Assembly (NCBI GenBank): GCA_026545225.1
Contig: CM048848.1
Coordinates: 49,253,806-49,317,805 of the forward strand
Direction of reading: 5' to 3'
Length of the DNA: 64,000 bases
From: Cornus controversa
Taxonomy: Eukaryota; Streptophyta; Magnoliopsida; Cornales; Cornaceae
Shown here in pieces: positions 44,415 through 56,033 of the stretch; within the stretch, counting starts at the first letter, position 1; the number at the start of each line of letters is the position of its first letter. Both the position numbers and the translations under genes were made by a program. A model generated the notes under the pieces. The model was given only the letters and a program-made list of their open reading frames with translations, did no database searches and was not told the origin of the DNA.

Positions 44415-47400
44415 TGATTTGTGTGTGAGTGTGACTCAAAAATATATCAATTAAAAATTTCCACACTTCGCAATAGAACGAATTCCTTGCAGAATAGGGC
44501 TATCGAAAGGGGTATCGTACCTCAGGGATTATGTTCTAACGAGTTGGATTACGGAATTAATTCTAATTAAATTTATAAGAAAAGAATTCTGATTTTTAAA
44601 CTAAACTAATTAAAAAGTAAAATAAAATAAATCAAAGTAAACAAGATAGTGAAGATAATAGGAGAGAAATCTAGGGTGTTTGACTTCACCACTAACTCCA
44701 CAATCAATGGTCAATTGAATCAACTATAGGGGAATTACATCATGCATAAGTGGTGTCGGTGGCTACAAGCTCACCTTCATCCGTCAAGAAGATAACATAT
44801 GATTAAGGCTAAGCCATGGACTATCTTCGATTGGCATGGGCCATCTGCCTAACTACTCTAATCTAGGGTGCAGTATGGTTCATCTTCTCTAGGCATAATC
44901 CATCAAAGCTCATAACAATATATTCAGTGATTACCATTGTGTAATAATCTCTCTCATGATCACAGAAAACAAAAGAGATTGAGTTCAATAACAACAACTA
45001 AATATCTAAGACAAGATAAGTGATAGGCATTGAATGTTACGCATTCTAGCCTCTTAACTTATGTATTTTATTCTCTTAGTGATAGATTATTTTGTGATTT
45101 TACTTTATTTTAGTGTTTTCTGTATTTTCAGGGCCTTAATGATTATTTCAGTTAAAACCAAGTTTTTGGGCTTTGAAAGAAGACATCCAAGATGGTGAGA
45201 TGAAGTCTACATCAAGGAGATTCACTCAACCATTTATTCCAACTCAAATCAGCCCAAGAAAGAGGTCCAAGAGAATTACAGCAGCTTAAGAAGGTTTCGG
45301 GCCTGAAGCCCAAATCTGCGTTTAATAAAGTCTTAATCCCGTTTTGGAAAACGGACCAGAAGTCTTATTTCCGAGCCTCAAATCGACATTATTTTTGAGT
45401 GGGGTTGAACGAAATTTGATTCTGCACACTTTTGTATTTCACGAAAATTCCGTAAAATGGACTTCTAGTGGGTCAAAAGTCGGGCCGAAGTCAGCAGGAA
45501 AAACCCACCTGATTAGTGCTGCGGGAAACCCTAATTTATTCCTAATTGGATTAGGACTTCGGTGTATTCTCTTGGAGAATAAAGTGAAGACTTGGAGGCT
45601 GAATTGAGGGAGCTTACACACAGAGATTGGAGAGTCTGAGAGGGCTGAAGAGAACAGAAACATATTGCAGAGCCATTGGAGAACGAAGTCATACGCGTAA
45701 TTCAGAAAGATGATGTCTTCTTCCTCAACAGTTGAAGCTTCTTCTTCTACCATGAGCGGCTAGTTCATCCACTAGGGTTTTGATGTAGCCCTAACAAAGC
45801 ATCAATGGTTTGATTGTTTTAATTATTTGGGACCTTTATATACATGCATAGATTGTGTAATTGTGAGGATTCTTATTAAGGAATTGATCAATAAAAGTCT
45901 TGTAAATTCAATCTCAATGATTTCTTATCTTGTCTTAGATATTTAGTTGTTGTTATTGAACTCAATCTCTTTTGTTTTCTGTGATCATGAGAGAGATTAT
46001 TACACAATGGTAATCACTGAATATATTGTTATGAGCTTTGATGGATTATGCCTAGAGAAGATGAACCATACTGCACCCTAGATTAGAGTAGTTAGGCAGA
46101 TGGCCCATGCCAATCGAAGATAGTCCATGGCTTAGCCTTAATCATATGTTATCTTCTTGACGGATGAAGGTGAGCTTGTAGCCACCGACACCACTTATGC
46201 ATGATGTAATTCCCCTATAGTTGATTCAATTAACCATTGATTGTGGAGTTAGTGGTGAAGTCAAACACCCTAGATTTCTCTCCTATTATCTTCACTATCT
46301 TGTTTACTTTAATTTATTTTATTTTATCTTTTTAATTAGTTTAGTTTAAAAATCAGAATTCTTTTCTTATAAATTTAATTAGAATTAGTTCCGTATTCCA
46401 ACTCGTCAGAACATAATCCCTGAGGTACGATACCCATTCCTTTCGATAGCCCTATTCTGCAAGGAATTCGTTCTATTGCGAAGTGTGGAAATTTTTAATT
46501 GGTATACTTTTTGAGTCACACTCACACACGAATCAATAAGAAATCATTGATATTGAATTTACAAGACTTTTATTGATCAATTCCTTAATAAGAATCCTCA
46601 CAATTACACAATCTATGCATGTATATAAAGGTCCCCAATAATTAAAACAATCAAACCATTGATGCTTTGTTAGGGCTACATCAAAACCCTAGTGGATGAA
46701 CTAGCCGCTCATGGTAGAAGAAGAAGCTTCAACTGTTGAGGAAGAAGACATCATCTTTCTGAATTACGCGTATGACTTCGTTCTCCAATGGCTCTGCAAT
46801 ATGTTTCTGTTCTCTTCAGCCCTCTCAGACTCTCCAATCTCTGTGTAAGCTCTGTGTAAGCTCTCCCAATTCAGCCTCCAAGTCTTCACTTTATTCTCCA
46901 AGAGAATATACCAAAGTCCTAATCCAATTAGGAATAAATTAGGGTTTCCCGCAGCACAATCAGGTGGGTTTTTCCTGCTGACTTCGGCCCGACTTTTGAC
47001 CCACTAGAAGTCCGTTTTACGGAATTTTCGTGAAATACAAAAGTGTGCAGAATCAAATTTCGTTCAACCCCACTCAAAAATAATGTCGATTTGAGGCTCG
47101 GAAATAAGACTTCTGGTCCGTTTTCCAAAACGGGATTAAGACTTTATTAAACGCAGATTTGGGCTTCAGGCCCGAAACCTTCTTAAGCTGCTGTAATTCT
47201 CTTGGACCTCTTTCTTGGGCTGATTTGAGTTGAAATAAATGGTTGAGTGAATCTCCTTGATGTAGGCTTCATCTCACCATCTTGGATGTCTTCTTTAAAA
47301 ACCCAAAAGCACGGTTTTAACTGAAATAATCATGAAGGCCCTGAAAATACAGAAAACACTAAAACAAAGTAAAATCACAAAATAATCTATCACTAAGAGA

Positions 47401-47451
47401 ATAAAATACATAAGTTAAGAGGCTAGAATGCGTAACATTCAACGCCTATCA
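44415..47451 (-). repeat. 5' LTR of element B, split by solo LTR G
   Basis: The two halves are 44415-45020 and 46541-47451 (with the duplication), net 1517 bp. The outer ends are TGATAGGCGTTG (47451) and CACACAAATCA (44415). The last contains a G-to-A change relative to CACACGAATCA. Confidence 0.9.
45021..46535 (+). mobile_element. Solo LTR G (Athila-like, plus orientation)
   Basis: TGATAGGCATTGAATG (45021) to CACACGAATCA (46535), 1515 bp, flanked by a perfect duplication ATAAG (45016-45020, 46536-46540). There is no internal sequence, so the element was reduced by LTR-LTR recombination. It is inserted head-on in an LTR of its own family. The TTTATATACATG box is near 45837. Confidence 0.92.
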
Positions 47452-48330
47452 AGGCCCCAACACAATGCCCTCCTTCACCATAAAATGGCTCTTCTCCCAA
47501 CTAAGTACCAAATTTCAGTCCCAGCATCTCTGAAGCACAAGTGATAAATTACTCAGACAGTCTTCAAAGGATGATCCAAAAATAGAAAAGTCATCCATGA
47601 ACACCTCCAAGAATTTTTCTACCATGTTAGAAAAGATAGCCATCATACACCTTTGGAATGTCGCCGGAGCATTACATAACCCACATGGCATACGATGATA
47701 AACAAATGTACCAAATGGACATGTAAAGGTAGTATTCTCTTAATCTTTTGGATCCATAGCCACTTGGTTATAACTAGAGTAGCCATCCAGAAAGCAATAA
47801 TAGCTCTGACCTACTAACCTTTCAAGTATTTGATCAATGAATGGGAGAGGGAAATGGTCCTTTCTTGTCATGGAGCTAAGCTTCCGGTAGTCAATGTAAA
47901 CACGCCAACTCATGGCAGTACATTGTGGAATGAGCTCTCCCATAGAGTTGGGGACAATAGTAAGACCAGACTTCTTAAGAACAACTTGCGTTGGGTTTAC
48001 CCATGTGCTGTTAGAAATCGGATAAATGATACTCGTATCAAGTAACTTAACAACCTCTTTCTTTACCACCTCCTTCATGTTGGGATTTAGTCGCCTCTAT
48101 GCTTCTCTAGATTGCTTACCTCCTTCTTCTAAATGGATTTTGTGCATACAAATCAAAGGTCTAATGCCCTTAAAATCTGCTACATTCCAATTGCTTCACG
48201 ATGTTGGTATAAAACCTCTACTAAGCGAGTCTCTTGAGTTTCTATTAGATCAGAGGCAATGATAACTGGAAGAGTTCTGTGTGCCCCCAAAAATACATAC
48301 TTTAATTTGTTAGGCAAGGGCTTCAACTTT
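47452..48330 (-). pseudogene. pol: Reverse transcriptase N-terminal and catalytic part of element C
   Basis: Frames give the RT leader and fingers (MKEVVKKEVVKLLD, YPISNSTWVNPTQVVLKKSG, WRVYIDYRKLSSMTRKDHFP, FIDQILERLVGQSYYCFLDG, YSSYNQVAMDPKD). The palm has MPCGLCNAPATFQRCMMAIF and the catalytic box FMDD (47590-47602). The frame is broken by stops before 48078, near 47740 and near 47525. At 47452 the segment LNWEKSHFMVKEGIVLG is cut by element B and continues at 20002 with HIVSKRG. Confidence 0.87.
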
Positions 48331-48377
48331 AATTGTGGAGGGGACTCCAATAAAGGCACTAGTGGAGTACTAGAGAG

Positions 48378-50867
48378 TTAAGGTAATGACTCGATTGGAA
48401 TTCTCCATGGTGGAGTACTCTGAATGGTATCTACCTCAACCATACAATTTACTTCTACTCTCAAATCTTCTTCATAGATAGTCTCATAATCAAAGAGAGA
48501 CTTGCATACTTCCAAGGAGTTGCGAGATAAAAATGATGAAACAAATTCTTCCACACATTCTTCAATATCATCCATGCAGTAAACATCACTCTAATTTGGA
48601 GGGTGCCGAAAGGCATTGAAAATATTAAACTTGACCTTCATGTTGCCAAATGAAATTTCTATGATTCTCGACCTACAATTTATGCAAGCATCTGCAGTAG
48701 CTAAGAAAGGTCGACCAAGGATAACTGGAATGTGCCTCCTCAGATTATGAATTGGCTCAGTTTCAAGTATAATAATCAACTGGGAATTAGAACTTGTCCA
48801 TTTTAATGAGCACATCTTCAATGATCCCACGGGGTTGCTTTGTTGATCTATCTGCAAATTGCATCACCACCGAGGTAGGCTTCAATTCTCCCAAGCCCAA
48901 CTATAGGTAAACTGATTAGGGCAGCAAATTCACACTTGCACCCAAATCAAGAAGGGCTTTATCAACATGGTGCTCCCTAATGATGCATGAGATAGTTGGA
49001 GCACCAGGATCTTTGTACTTTGGAGGAGTACACTGCTGAATTATAGAACTCACTTGTTGTGGTAGCATCACCTTCTTTGGCACATGATTTTTAGAACGCC
49101 TCTTCTGAGTGCACAAGTCCTTCAAAAATTTGGTATAAGGAGGAATCTGCTTGATGGCATCAAGAAGTGACAAATTAATCTTCACTTGTCAAAATACTTC
49201 CATCATGTCATGCAGCTTGTCCCCTTGCTTCCCCAACTAAGATGCTTCAAAGAAACATTGTGGGAAAGGAGCCTTGGGCTCATAAAAATTTTTAACACTT
49301 GGACTTGTGGTCACTTTTTCTTCTTCTTTCTTTTCCCCCACCTTGTTATCAATTACTTTCCCACTCCTCAAAGTGATAATGGCTTGAACCTGCTCATGGT
49401 GTGAATTACTTGTGGAAGCTTGCATCTCTCTCAGATTAGCAACTGGTTAACTAGGGAGCTTCCCTTCTTCTCTTCTACTCAAGGTATTTGTAAGTTAACC
49501 AAACAGTGATTCCAGTTTGGAAATAGATTGAGAATGAGAGTGTACTAGTTGAGTCGTAGATTGCACTACCTCTACAATGGAGTCGAGCTTCTCAAACTTT
49601 GCTAGGACAAGTGTCAATTTATCTTCAATAGCAGAAATTTTTTGTGCCATAAGAACTTGTGTCTGATATTGCCATTGAGGTACATAATTCTTAGGCTGAT
49701 ATGTAAGTTGCATTGCTGCCCCTTGGTTACTGTAGGAAAAACCAAGATGATTCCTCCATATTAGATTATAAGTATTACCACGTGGAGGATTCATTAGTCT
49801 AGTGAATGCAGCTTGGACTTGCTCATGTTGAAGATTAGAAAATTACCCCACAGAAGCACAATTATTCACATTATGCATAGGATTAAAGCAAAATTGACAA
49901 AGGCCTAGCAATGAATGATTTGAACAAAAAGAGCTTGATTGGCAGCCATAATTGCTGCTACTTTCTGTGCAATTAAATCAATGTCAGCTGGCATAGCTTC
50001 TATAGCACCAACCTTAAAATTTTCATCAGTCTTCTTGTAGTGGCAGGTCTGCTTGAACGAGTAGAGGATACATATTGTAGAGAATTGTCACTAAGATTTT
50101 AAATAAGGTCCATGCCTCTTCTTCACTTTTCAACATAAAAGTACCTCCACAGGTTGCATCAACCATCTGTCTGTTGGTTTTTGTCAGCCATTAATAAAAA
50201 CTCTGCACTAATTGCCACTTAGGAACTTGATGATGAGGACACTTTCTAAAAAGGTCCTTGAATCTTTCTTATGTCTCATAGAATTGTTCCCCCTTGTGTT
50301 GGGAGAAACTAGTGATAGCACGTCTGAACTGATTGGTCTTCCCTATCGAAAAATACTTCTTAAGGAACTCATGTTGTATTTAAGTCCAACTCGTGACAGA
50401 ACCTACCGGTAGAGAATTGAACCAATACTTTGCTTTGTCCTTAAAGGAGAATGGAAAAAGTCTCAATCTAAAAGCATCTTTAGAAAAGTTGTGAATTTTG
50501 GTAGTTGAGAACACTTTAATGAATTCAACTAGATGCTTGTAAGGGTCCTTTTGAGTCACCCCAAATAGGATGGTAGCATTTGAATAATGCTGGACTTGAT
50601 CTCATAATTCTGTGTTGTGACATTGGGCAATTGAAAATCGGCTGGTGAAGTATATGTCTCAGGAATATAGTAGTCCTTGAGCAATCTAGCCCTCTCCCTA
50701 ACAGCATTAGGAACAATGTTGTTATTCCTTTCTTCTGCCATATCTTCAATGAATACTTCCTCTTGCATAATGGTATCAACAAAGATGTTCCTTTATTGTT
50801 TGAAAGTTCGTTCAAGCTCAGGACCAAGAGGTATCAAAGGATCAGTCACAGAACGATGACCTTACAT
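48378..50867 (-). pseudogene. gag: Gag-protease of element C
   Basis: The ATG lies at 50865-50867 but codon 2 is TAA where element B has CAA. Recognisable gag blocks are ARLLKDYYIPETYTSPADFQ and LPNVTTQNYEIKSSIIQMLP. A broken capsid and knuckle region runs 49850-50550, then NPPRGNTYNLIWRNHLGFSY and SAIEDKLTLVLAKFEKLDSI up to a TAA after LFG (49495-49497). Protease pieces are LDLGASVNLLP (48916-49185) and HIPVILGRPFLATADACIN (48591-48857). The post-protease acidic segment at 48378-48575 ends STPPWRIPIESLP. More than ten stops or frameshifts make it the most decayed copy. Confidence 0.82.
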
Positions 50868-50987
50868 ATATTAATAAAAAGTACCTGAAAAGAAAAAATA
50901 AATAAAATTAAAAACAAAATATAAAATTTCCTAACTAAAAATTCAATTAAAATTAATTCTATAAAATCTAATCAAACAAATAGATCA

Positions 50988-51006
50988 TCCCTAGCAACGG
51001 TGCCAA
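50988..51006 (-). promoter_or_regulatory. Primer-binding site of element C (mutated)
   Basis: Minus strand TTGGCACCGTTGCTAGGGA. It differs from the tRNA-Asp type site of element B at two CpG or CpNpG positions. Confidence 0.85.
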
Positions 51007-51010
51007 AAAT

Positions 51011-53951
51011 TGATCGTGTGTTGTGAGTGTATCAATTAAAATTACCACACTTCGTAATAGAACAAATTCTTTGCAGAATAAGGCTTCGAAAGGGGTGTCG
51101 AACCTCAGGGATTATGGTCTAAATGAGTTGGAATACGGAATTAATTTTAATTAAATTTTAAAGAAAAGAATTCTAATTTTTATATCTAATTTAACTAAAG
51201 AAGCAAATAAAGTAAAACAAAAGGAAATAGAGAGTGTAAAAAATATGAGATAAGTCTAGGGTAATTGACTTCACTACTAACTTCACAATCAATGATCAAT
51301 TGAATTAACTATAGGGAATTATATCATGCATAAGTGGTGTCGGTGGCTACAAGCTCACCTTCATCTGTCAAGAAGATAACATGATTACGGTTAAGTCATG
51401 GACTATCTTCAATTGGCATGGGTCATCTACCTAACTACTCTACTCTAGGGGTGTAGTATGATTCATCTTCTCTAGACATAATACATCAAAGCATTTAATG
51501 ATATATTCAGTGATTACCATTGTGTAATAACCGATCTCATGATCACAGAAAATAAGAGAGATTGAGTTCAATAACAACAACTAAATATCTAAGATAAGAT
51601 AAGAAATCATTGAAACTGAATTTATAAAACTTGTATAGCTCAATTCTATAATAAGAATCTATTAAATTACACAATCTATGCATGTATATAAAGGTCCCTA
51701 ATAATTAAAACAATCAAACCATTGATGCTCAGTTAAAGCTACATTAAAACCCTAGTGGATGAACTAGCCGCTCATGGTAGAAGAAGAAGCTTCAATGGTT
51801 GAGTAAGAAGGTATGATCTTCATGAAATACGCGCAAAACTTCGTTCTCCAATAGTTCTCTCCACCAAAGCTCTGCAAAATATGTCTTCAATGGTGTCCAA
51901 AATCTCTATAAGACTCCCTCCAGACAGCTTCCAATTTGCCACTTTATGCACCAAGAGAATACATCAAAGTCCTAATCCAATTAGGAATTAATTAGGTTTT
52001 CCCACAGCACTAATTGATTCGTGTGTGAGTGTGACTCAAAAAGTATATCAATTAAAAATTTCCACACTTCGCAATAGAACGAATTTCTTGTAGAATAGGG
52101 CTATCGAAAGAGGTATCGTACCTCAGGGATTATGGTCTGATGAGTTGGAATACGGAATTAATTCTAATTAAATTTAGAAAGAAAGAATTCTAATTTTTAA
52201 ACTAATTAAAAAGATAAAATAAAATAAATCAAAGTAAATAGAAAGTGAAGATAATATGAGAGAAATCTAGGGTGTTTGACTTCACCACTAACTCCACAAT
52301 TAATGGTCAATTGAATCAACTATAGGGGAATTACATCATGCATAAGTGGTGTCGATGGCTACAAGCTCACCTTCATCTGTCAAGAAGATAACATATGATT
52401 AAGGTTAAGCCATGGACTATCTTCGATTGGCATGGGCCATCTGCCTAACTACTCTAATCTAGGGTGCAGTATGGTTCATCTTCTCTAGGCATAATCCATC
52501 AAAGCTCTTAACAATATATTCAGTGATTACCATTATGTAATAATCGCTCTCATGATCACAGAAAATAAGAGAGATCGAGTTCAATAACAACAACTAAATA
52601 TCTAAGATAAGATAAGAAATCATTGAGATTGAATCTACAAGACTTTTATTGCTCAATTCTATAGTAAGAATCCTCTAAATTACACAATCTATGCATGTAT
52701 ATAAAGGTCCCCAATAATTAAAATAATCAAATCATTGATGCTTTGTTAGGGCTACATCAAAACCCTAGTGGATGAACTAGCTGCTCATGGTAGAAGAAGA
52801 AGTTTCAACTGTTGAGGAAGAAGGCATCATCTTCATAAATTATGCGTATGACTTCGTTCTCCAATGGCTCTACAAATATGTTTCTGTTCTCTTCTCAGCC
52901 CTCTCAGACTCTCCAATCTCTATTCGTCTCCTCTGTAACTCCCCAAACTCAGCCTCTTATTCTTCACTTTATTCCCCAAGAGAATACACCAAAATCCTAA
53001 TCCAATTAGGAATAAATTAGGGTTTCCCGTAGCACTAATCAGGTGGGTTTTTCCTGCTGACTTCGGCCCAACTTTTGACCCACTAGAAGTCCGATTTACG
53101 GAATTTTCATGAAATACAAAAGTGTGCAGAATCAAATTTCGTTCAACCTCACTCAAAAATTATGTCGATTTGAGGCTCAAAAATAAGACTTTTGGTCTTT
53201 TTTCCAAAACGGGATTAAGACTATTATGCGCAGATTTGGGCTTCAGGTCCGAAACCTTCTTAAGCAGTTGTAATTCTCTTGGACCTCTTCCTTGGGCTGA
53301 ATTGAGTTGAAATAAATGGTTGAATGGTTCCCTTTGATGTAGGCTTCATCTAACCATCTTGGATGTCTTCTTTAAAAGCCCAAAAGCTTGGTTTTAACTG
53401 AATTAATCATTAAGGCCCTGAAAATACAGAAAACACTAAAACAAAGTAAAATCACAAAATAATCTATCACTAAGAGAATAAAATACATAAGTTAAGAGGC
53501 TAGAATGCGTAACATTGAACGCCTATCACTAATCAAGTGGGTTTTTTGGTTGACGTTCGGCCCAACTTTTGACCCCCTAGAAGTCCAATTCACGATGGGA
53601 TTAATAAGACTTCTGGTCTATTTTCCAAAATGGGATTAAAACTGTATTAAGCGCAGAATTGGGCTTTAGGCCCGTAACCTCCTTAAGTAGCTGTAATTCT
53701 CTTGGACCTCTTCCTTGAACTGATTTGAGTTAAATTATAGAATTGAATAGATCCATTTGATGTAGGCTTCATCTAACCCTCTTGCATGTCATCTTTAAAA
53801 GCCCAAAATCATGGTTTTAACTGAAATAATCATTAAAACCCTGAAAATACATAAAACACTAAAACGAAGTAAAATTACAAAATAATCTATCACTAAGAGA
53901 ATAAAATATGCAAATTAAGAGGTTAGAATGCGTAACATTCAACGCCGATCA
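51011..53951 (-). repeat. 5' LTR of element C, split by solo LTR H
   Basis: The ends match the 3' LTR at 13953-15435: CGCCGATCA at 53951 and TGATCGTGTGTTGTG at 51011. Net length is ~1422 bp. A ~60-bp deletion around 53595 explains the difference from the 1483-bp partner. Confidence 0.85.
52015..53528 (-). mobile_element. Solo LTR H (Athila-like, minus orientation)
   Basis: Plus-strand TGATTCGTGTGTGAG (52015) to GCCTATCA (53528), 1514 bp, with a perfect duplication CTAAT (52010-52014, 53529-53533). No internal sequence remains. It is inserted in the 5' LTR of element C in the same orientation. Confidence 0.92.
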
Positions 53952-54149
53952 ATAACAAATTACTGGGATATACGGTTATGGATAAGCAAAAAAATGTTTA
54001 TCAAATGATTTGTAATGATAAGAGTATGTTAGTTTTAAGCCACTCTTAAGGTAGCATCATAGTACCTATTAGAGTACTTGAGGAAACAGTTCAAGGTTCT
54101 CAAAAAATGACAGATTTCATAATGGTTGTCGAGAGGGAATGTTCTTAAA
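53952..54149. other. Unclassified sequence right of element C
   Basis: No motif of the Tat-like protease found left of element C continues here. An open stretch of ~30 codons without a recognisable match is present on the plus strand. The two sides of C may not be an original insertion site. Confidence 0.35.
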
Positions 54150-54778
54150 GCATAATTTTGCCTATTGACATATCTATTGCATTGGTTGTTGTCAATATGG
54201 ACACAGTTTTGTCTAAAGATGCATCTATTGGAGTAACGGATGTCTCAAAGATGCAATTTTGTCTATTGACACGCCGGTGAGGATGAAATCATCATAAGGA
54301 CACAATTTTGTCAGTTGACACATCAGATGAGGAATAAGTGTCATTTCTGGACACAGTTTTGTCCATTGACCCATCCACTATTACTGGTTGTCGTCGCTGA
54401 AGATGTAATTTTGTCTGTGACGCAACCTTTGGATTTGGTAATCGTTAGTTGGGGACAGTTTTCTCCATTGACACACCTGATGGAGTGTTACCGTCTGGAC
54501 ACAGTTTTATCAATTGGCACACTTATTGGAAGATTGGTGTCATCTCTCGACACAGTTTTATCCATTGACCCATCCACTGTTACTGGTTGTCGTCGATGAA
54601 GACATAGTTTTGTTTGTGGAGCAACCCAGATTTGATGGTTGTCATTTGGGGATAGTTTTCTCTATTGACACACCTTAAAGAATACTTATCGTCAAGTAAA
54701 CACAATTTTGTCTATTGACGCATTCGTTGAGGCATGATTTTTACCTCTAGACACAGTTTTGTCTATTGAGGTTTAGTT
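54150..54778. repeat. Tandem repeat, ~50-bp units with a 199-bp higher-order period
   Basis: About a dozen units carry the core GACACAGTTTTGTCCATTGA. A four-unit block containing CCATCCACTRTTACTGGTTG starts at 54371 and again at 54570, showing a 199-bp higher-order repeat. GACA...TGTC within each core can form a short hairpin. Confidence 0.75.
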
Positions 54779-55512
54779 ACGGGTAATATGACCTTAAGAG
54801 ATCAAAGTTTTAATCATTGTACAGGATTCGACTCAATTTTGGAGCATGATTAGTTTTGATGTCATGAGAGAAAGACTGTGATAACACCGTTAGTTTTATT
54901 CTTAGTTAATCATTAACCAAAGGATAGATGTGATGTGTAGGCAGTAAGATTTATGTTAAACCATTCCTCGTGGTACCAGTGAAATGGATAAGATCCAAGG
55001 ATCTATGGAGATATTATCCCTAAGCCAGGTACAAGAAACGTGGGTTAGATTTGTACACGTAGCATGATCTAATAAAGATATTCTTAAACTTAAGACTCAA
55101 GGTAAATGAGTTAGTGGATAGGAGTATGCACCCATACTTTCACTGTTTTGAAAGTGGGTTGATTTTAGTTTTAACCCTTCATGAATTTGGATTAGGAAGT
55201 GATAATTGACGTGAGGGTTCACAGCGTAATGTTTACCCCATATTTTTGGTGATATCTTGATACATATATATTTATATATGAGGGTGATAGTAACTGAGAT
55301 ATTTCATGGACTCTGAGTGAAGTTGTGTATGAGGATAACTCAGAACCTCATTGGTTAAGAAATGAAGCTAAGTCTTAGAGACCGGCAAGTCGATTACTTT
55401 TATCGAAAGAAAAAGGGAGATAAAAGGGGTCATTAAAGGTTTTGTGACAAAGTTCAGAGACTTGGAGTATGTTCCTAATTTTGAGGATGGAATTCCTTGA
55501 AGGTAGGGAGGT
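54779..55512 (+). pseudogene. Possible 3' end of a chromovirus-like pol (element E)
   Basis: No clean ORF. The last part, VPNFEDGIP at about 55470-55498, and a purine tract AAGGTAGGGAGG (55500-55512) just before TGTAGAGATT resemble the end of Tekay/Del-type polyproteins, which finish in a NFEDE(I/F) segment followed by a purine tract and the 3' LTR. Upstream sequence is too decayed to confirm RT or integrase. Confidence 0.35.
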
Positions 55513-56033
55513 TGTAGAGATTGTGACTAATTTTGGCCGGTTTTTCAATTTTACATCATTTTCGCTGTAGACGCGTTTTGAATGATGTAATGGACATTCC
55601 GAGAGTGAAAAACATATTTAAAAACATGTTATGAGGTTTTGAAAATTTTTGAAAGATTTGGAGAAGTTTGACTTTTTTGTCAAACCAAGCCCTGGGATGC
55701 GGTTTGGGTGGGCCCAGAGATCTGAATTTTTTTTAAAAAATAATTATTTTTGAGTTGAATTAGATGAAATGTTTAATGACTTAAGGAAGTGATTTTGAGA
55801 CCGTAGGAGTTTTCAAAATTGAAAACGGAGCTTGGGAAGTTATGTTAAGTGGCTCGAAGAGCATTTTAGTCTTTTCGTGACTTTAGGGCTTTAAAGGGGC
55901 AACTAAGCTGAGATATTTCATTTCCCAGATCTCACACCCAGCTGGTCTCTCTCTTTCTTCTTTTTCCCTCTTCCTTCTCTCTAAGTTTTAGAGGCTTCTG
56001 GGTCTCTCTCTTTCTTCTTTTTCCCTCTTTCTT

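Larger units (their letters stand above)
20003..47451 (-). mobile_element. Element B: Athila-like retrotransposon lacking RT, inserted in RT of element C
   Basis: The LTRs are at 44415-47451 (5', split by solo LTR G) and 20003-21521 (3'). Net lengths are 1517 and 1519 bp. The primer-binding site is at 44392-44410. Order on the minus strand: gag-protease, deletion, integrase, palindrome spacer, ORF3, 3' UTR, polypurine tract. Element A sits inside the integrase end, element F in the 3' UTR and solo LTR G in the 5' LTR. Flanks are ATGCC (19998-20002) and AGGCC (47452-47456), a 5-bp duplication with one change. Removing B rejoins the RT motif GIVLGHIVSKRG of element C. Confidence 0.9.
13953..53951 (-). 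mobile_element. Element C: Athila-like Ty3/gypsy retrotransposon, outer member of the nest
   Basis: The element lies on the minus strand. The 5' LTR spans 51011-53951 (hosting solo LTR H), the primer-binding site is at 50988-51006, gag-protease at 48378-50867, RT at 47452-48330 continuing at 19725-20002 after element B, RNase H at 19280-19724, a fragment of integrase C-terminus at 19179-19279, ORF3 at 17002-18300, a polypurine tract at 15436-15446 and the 3' LTR at 13953-15435. LTRs run TGATCGGCGTTG to CACACGATCA. Many stops mark it as the oldest of the Athila-like copies. Flanks gtatc (left) and aataa (right) do not match. Confidence 0.85.
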
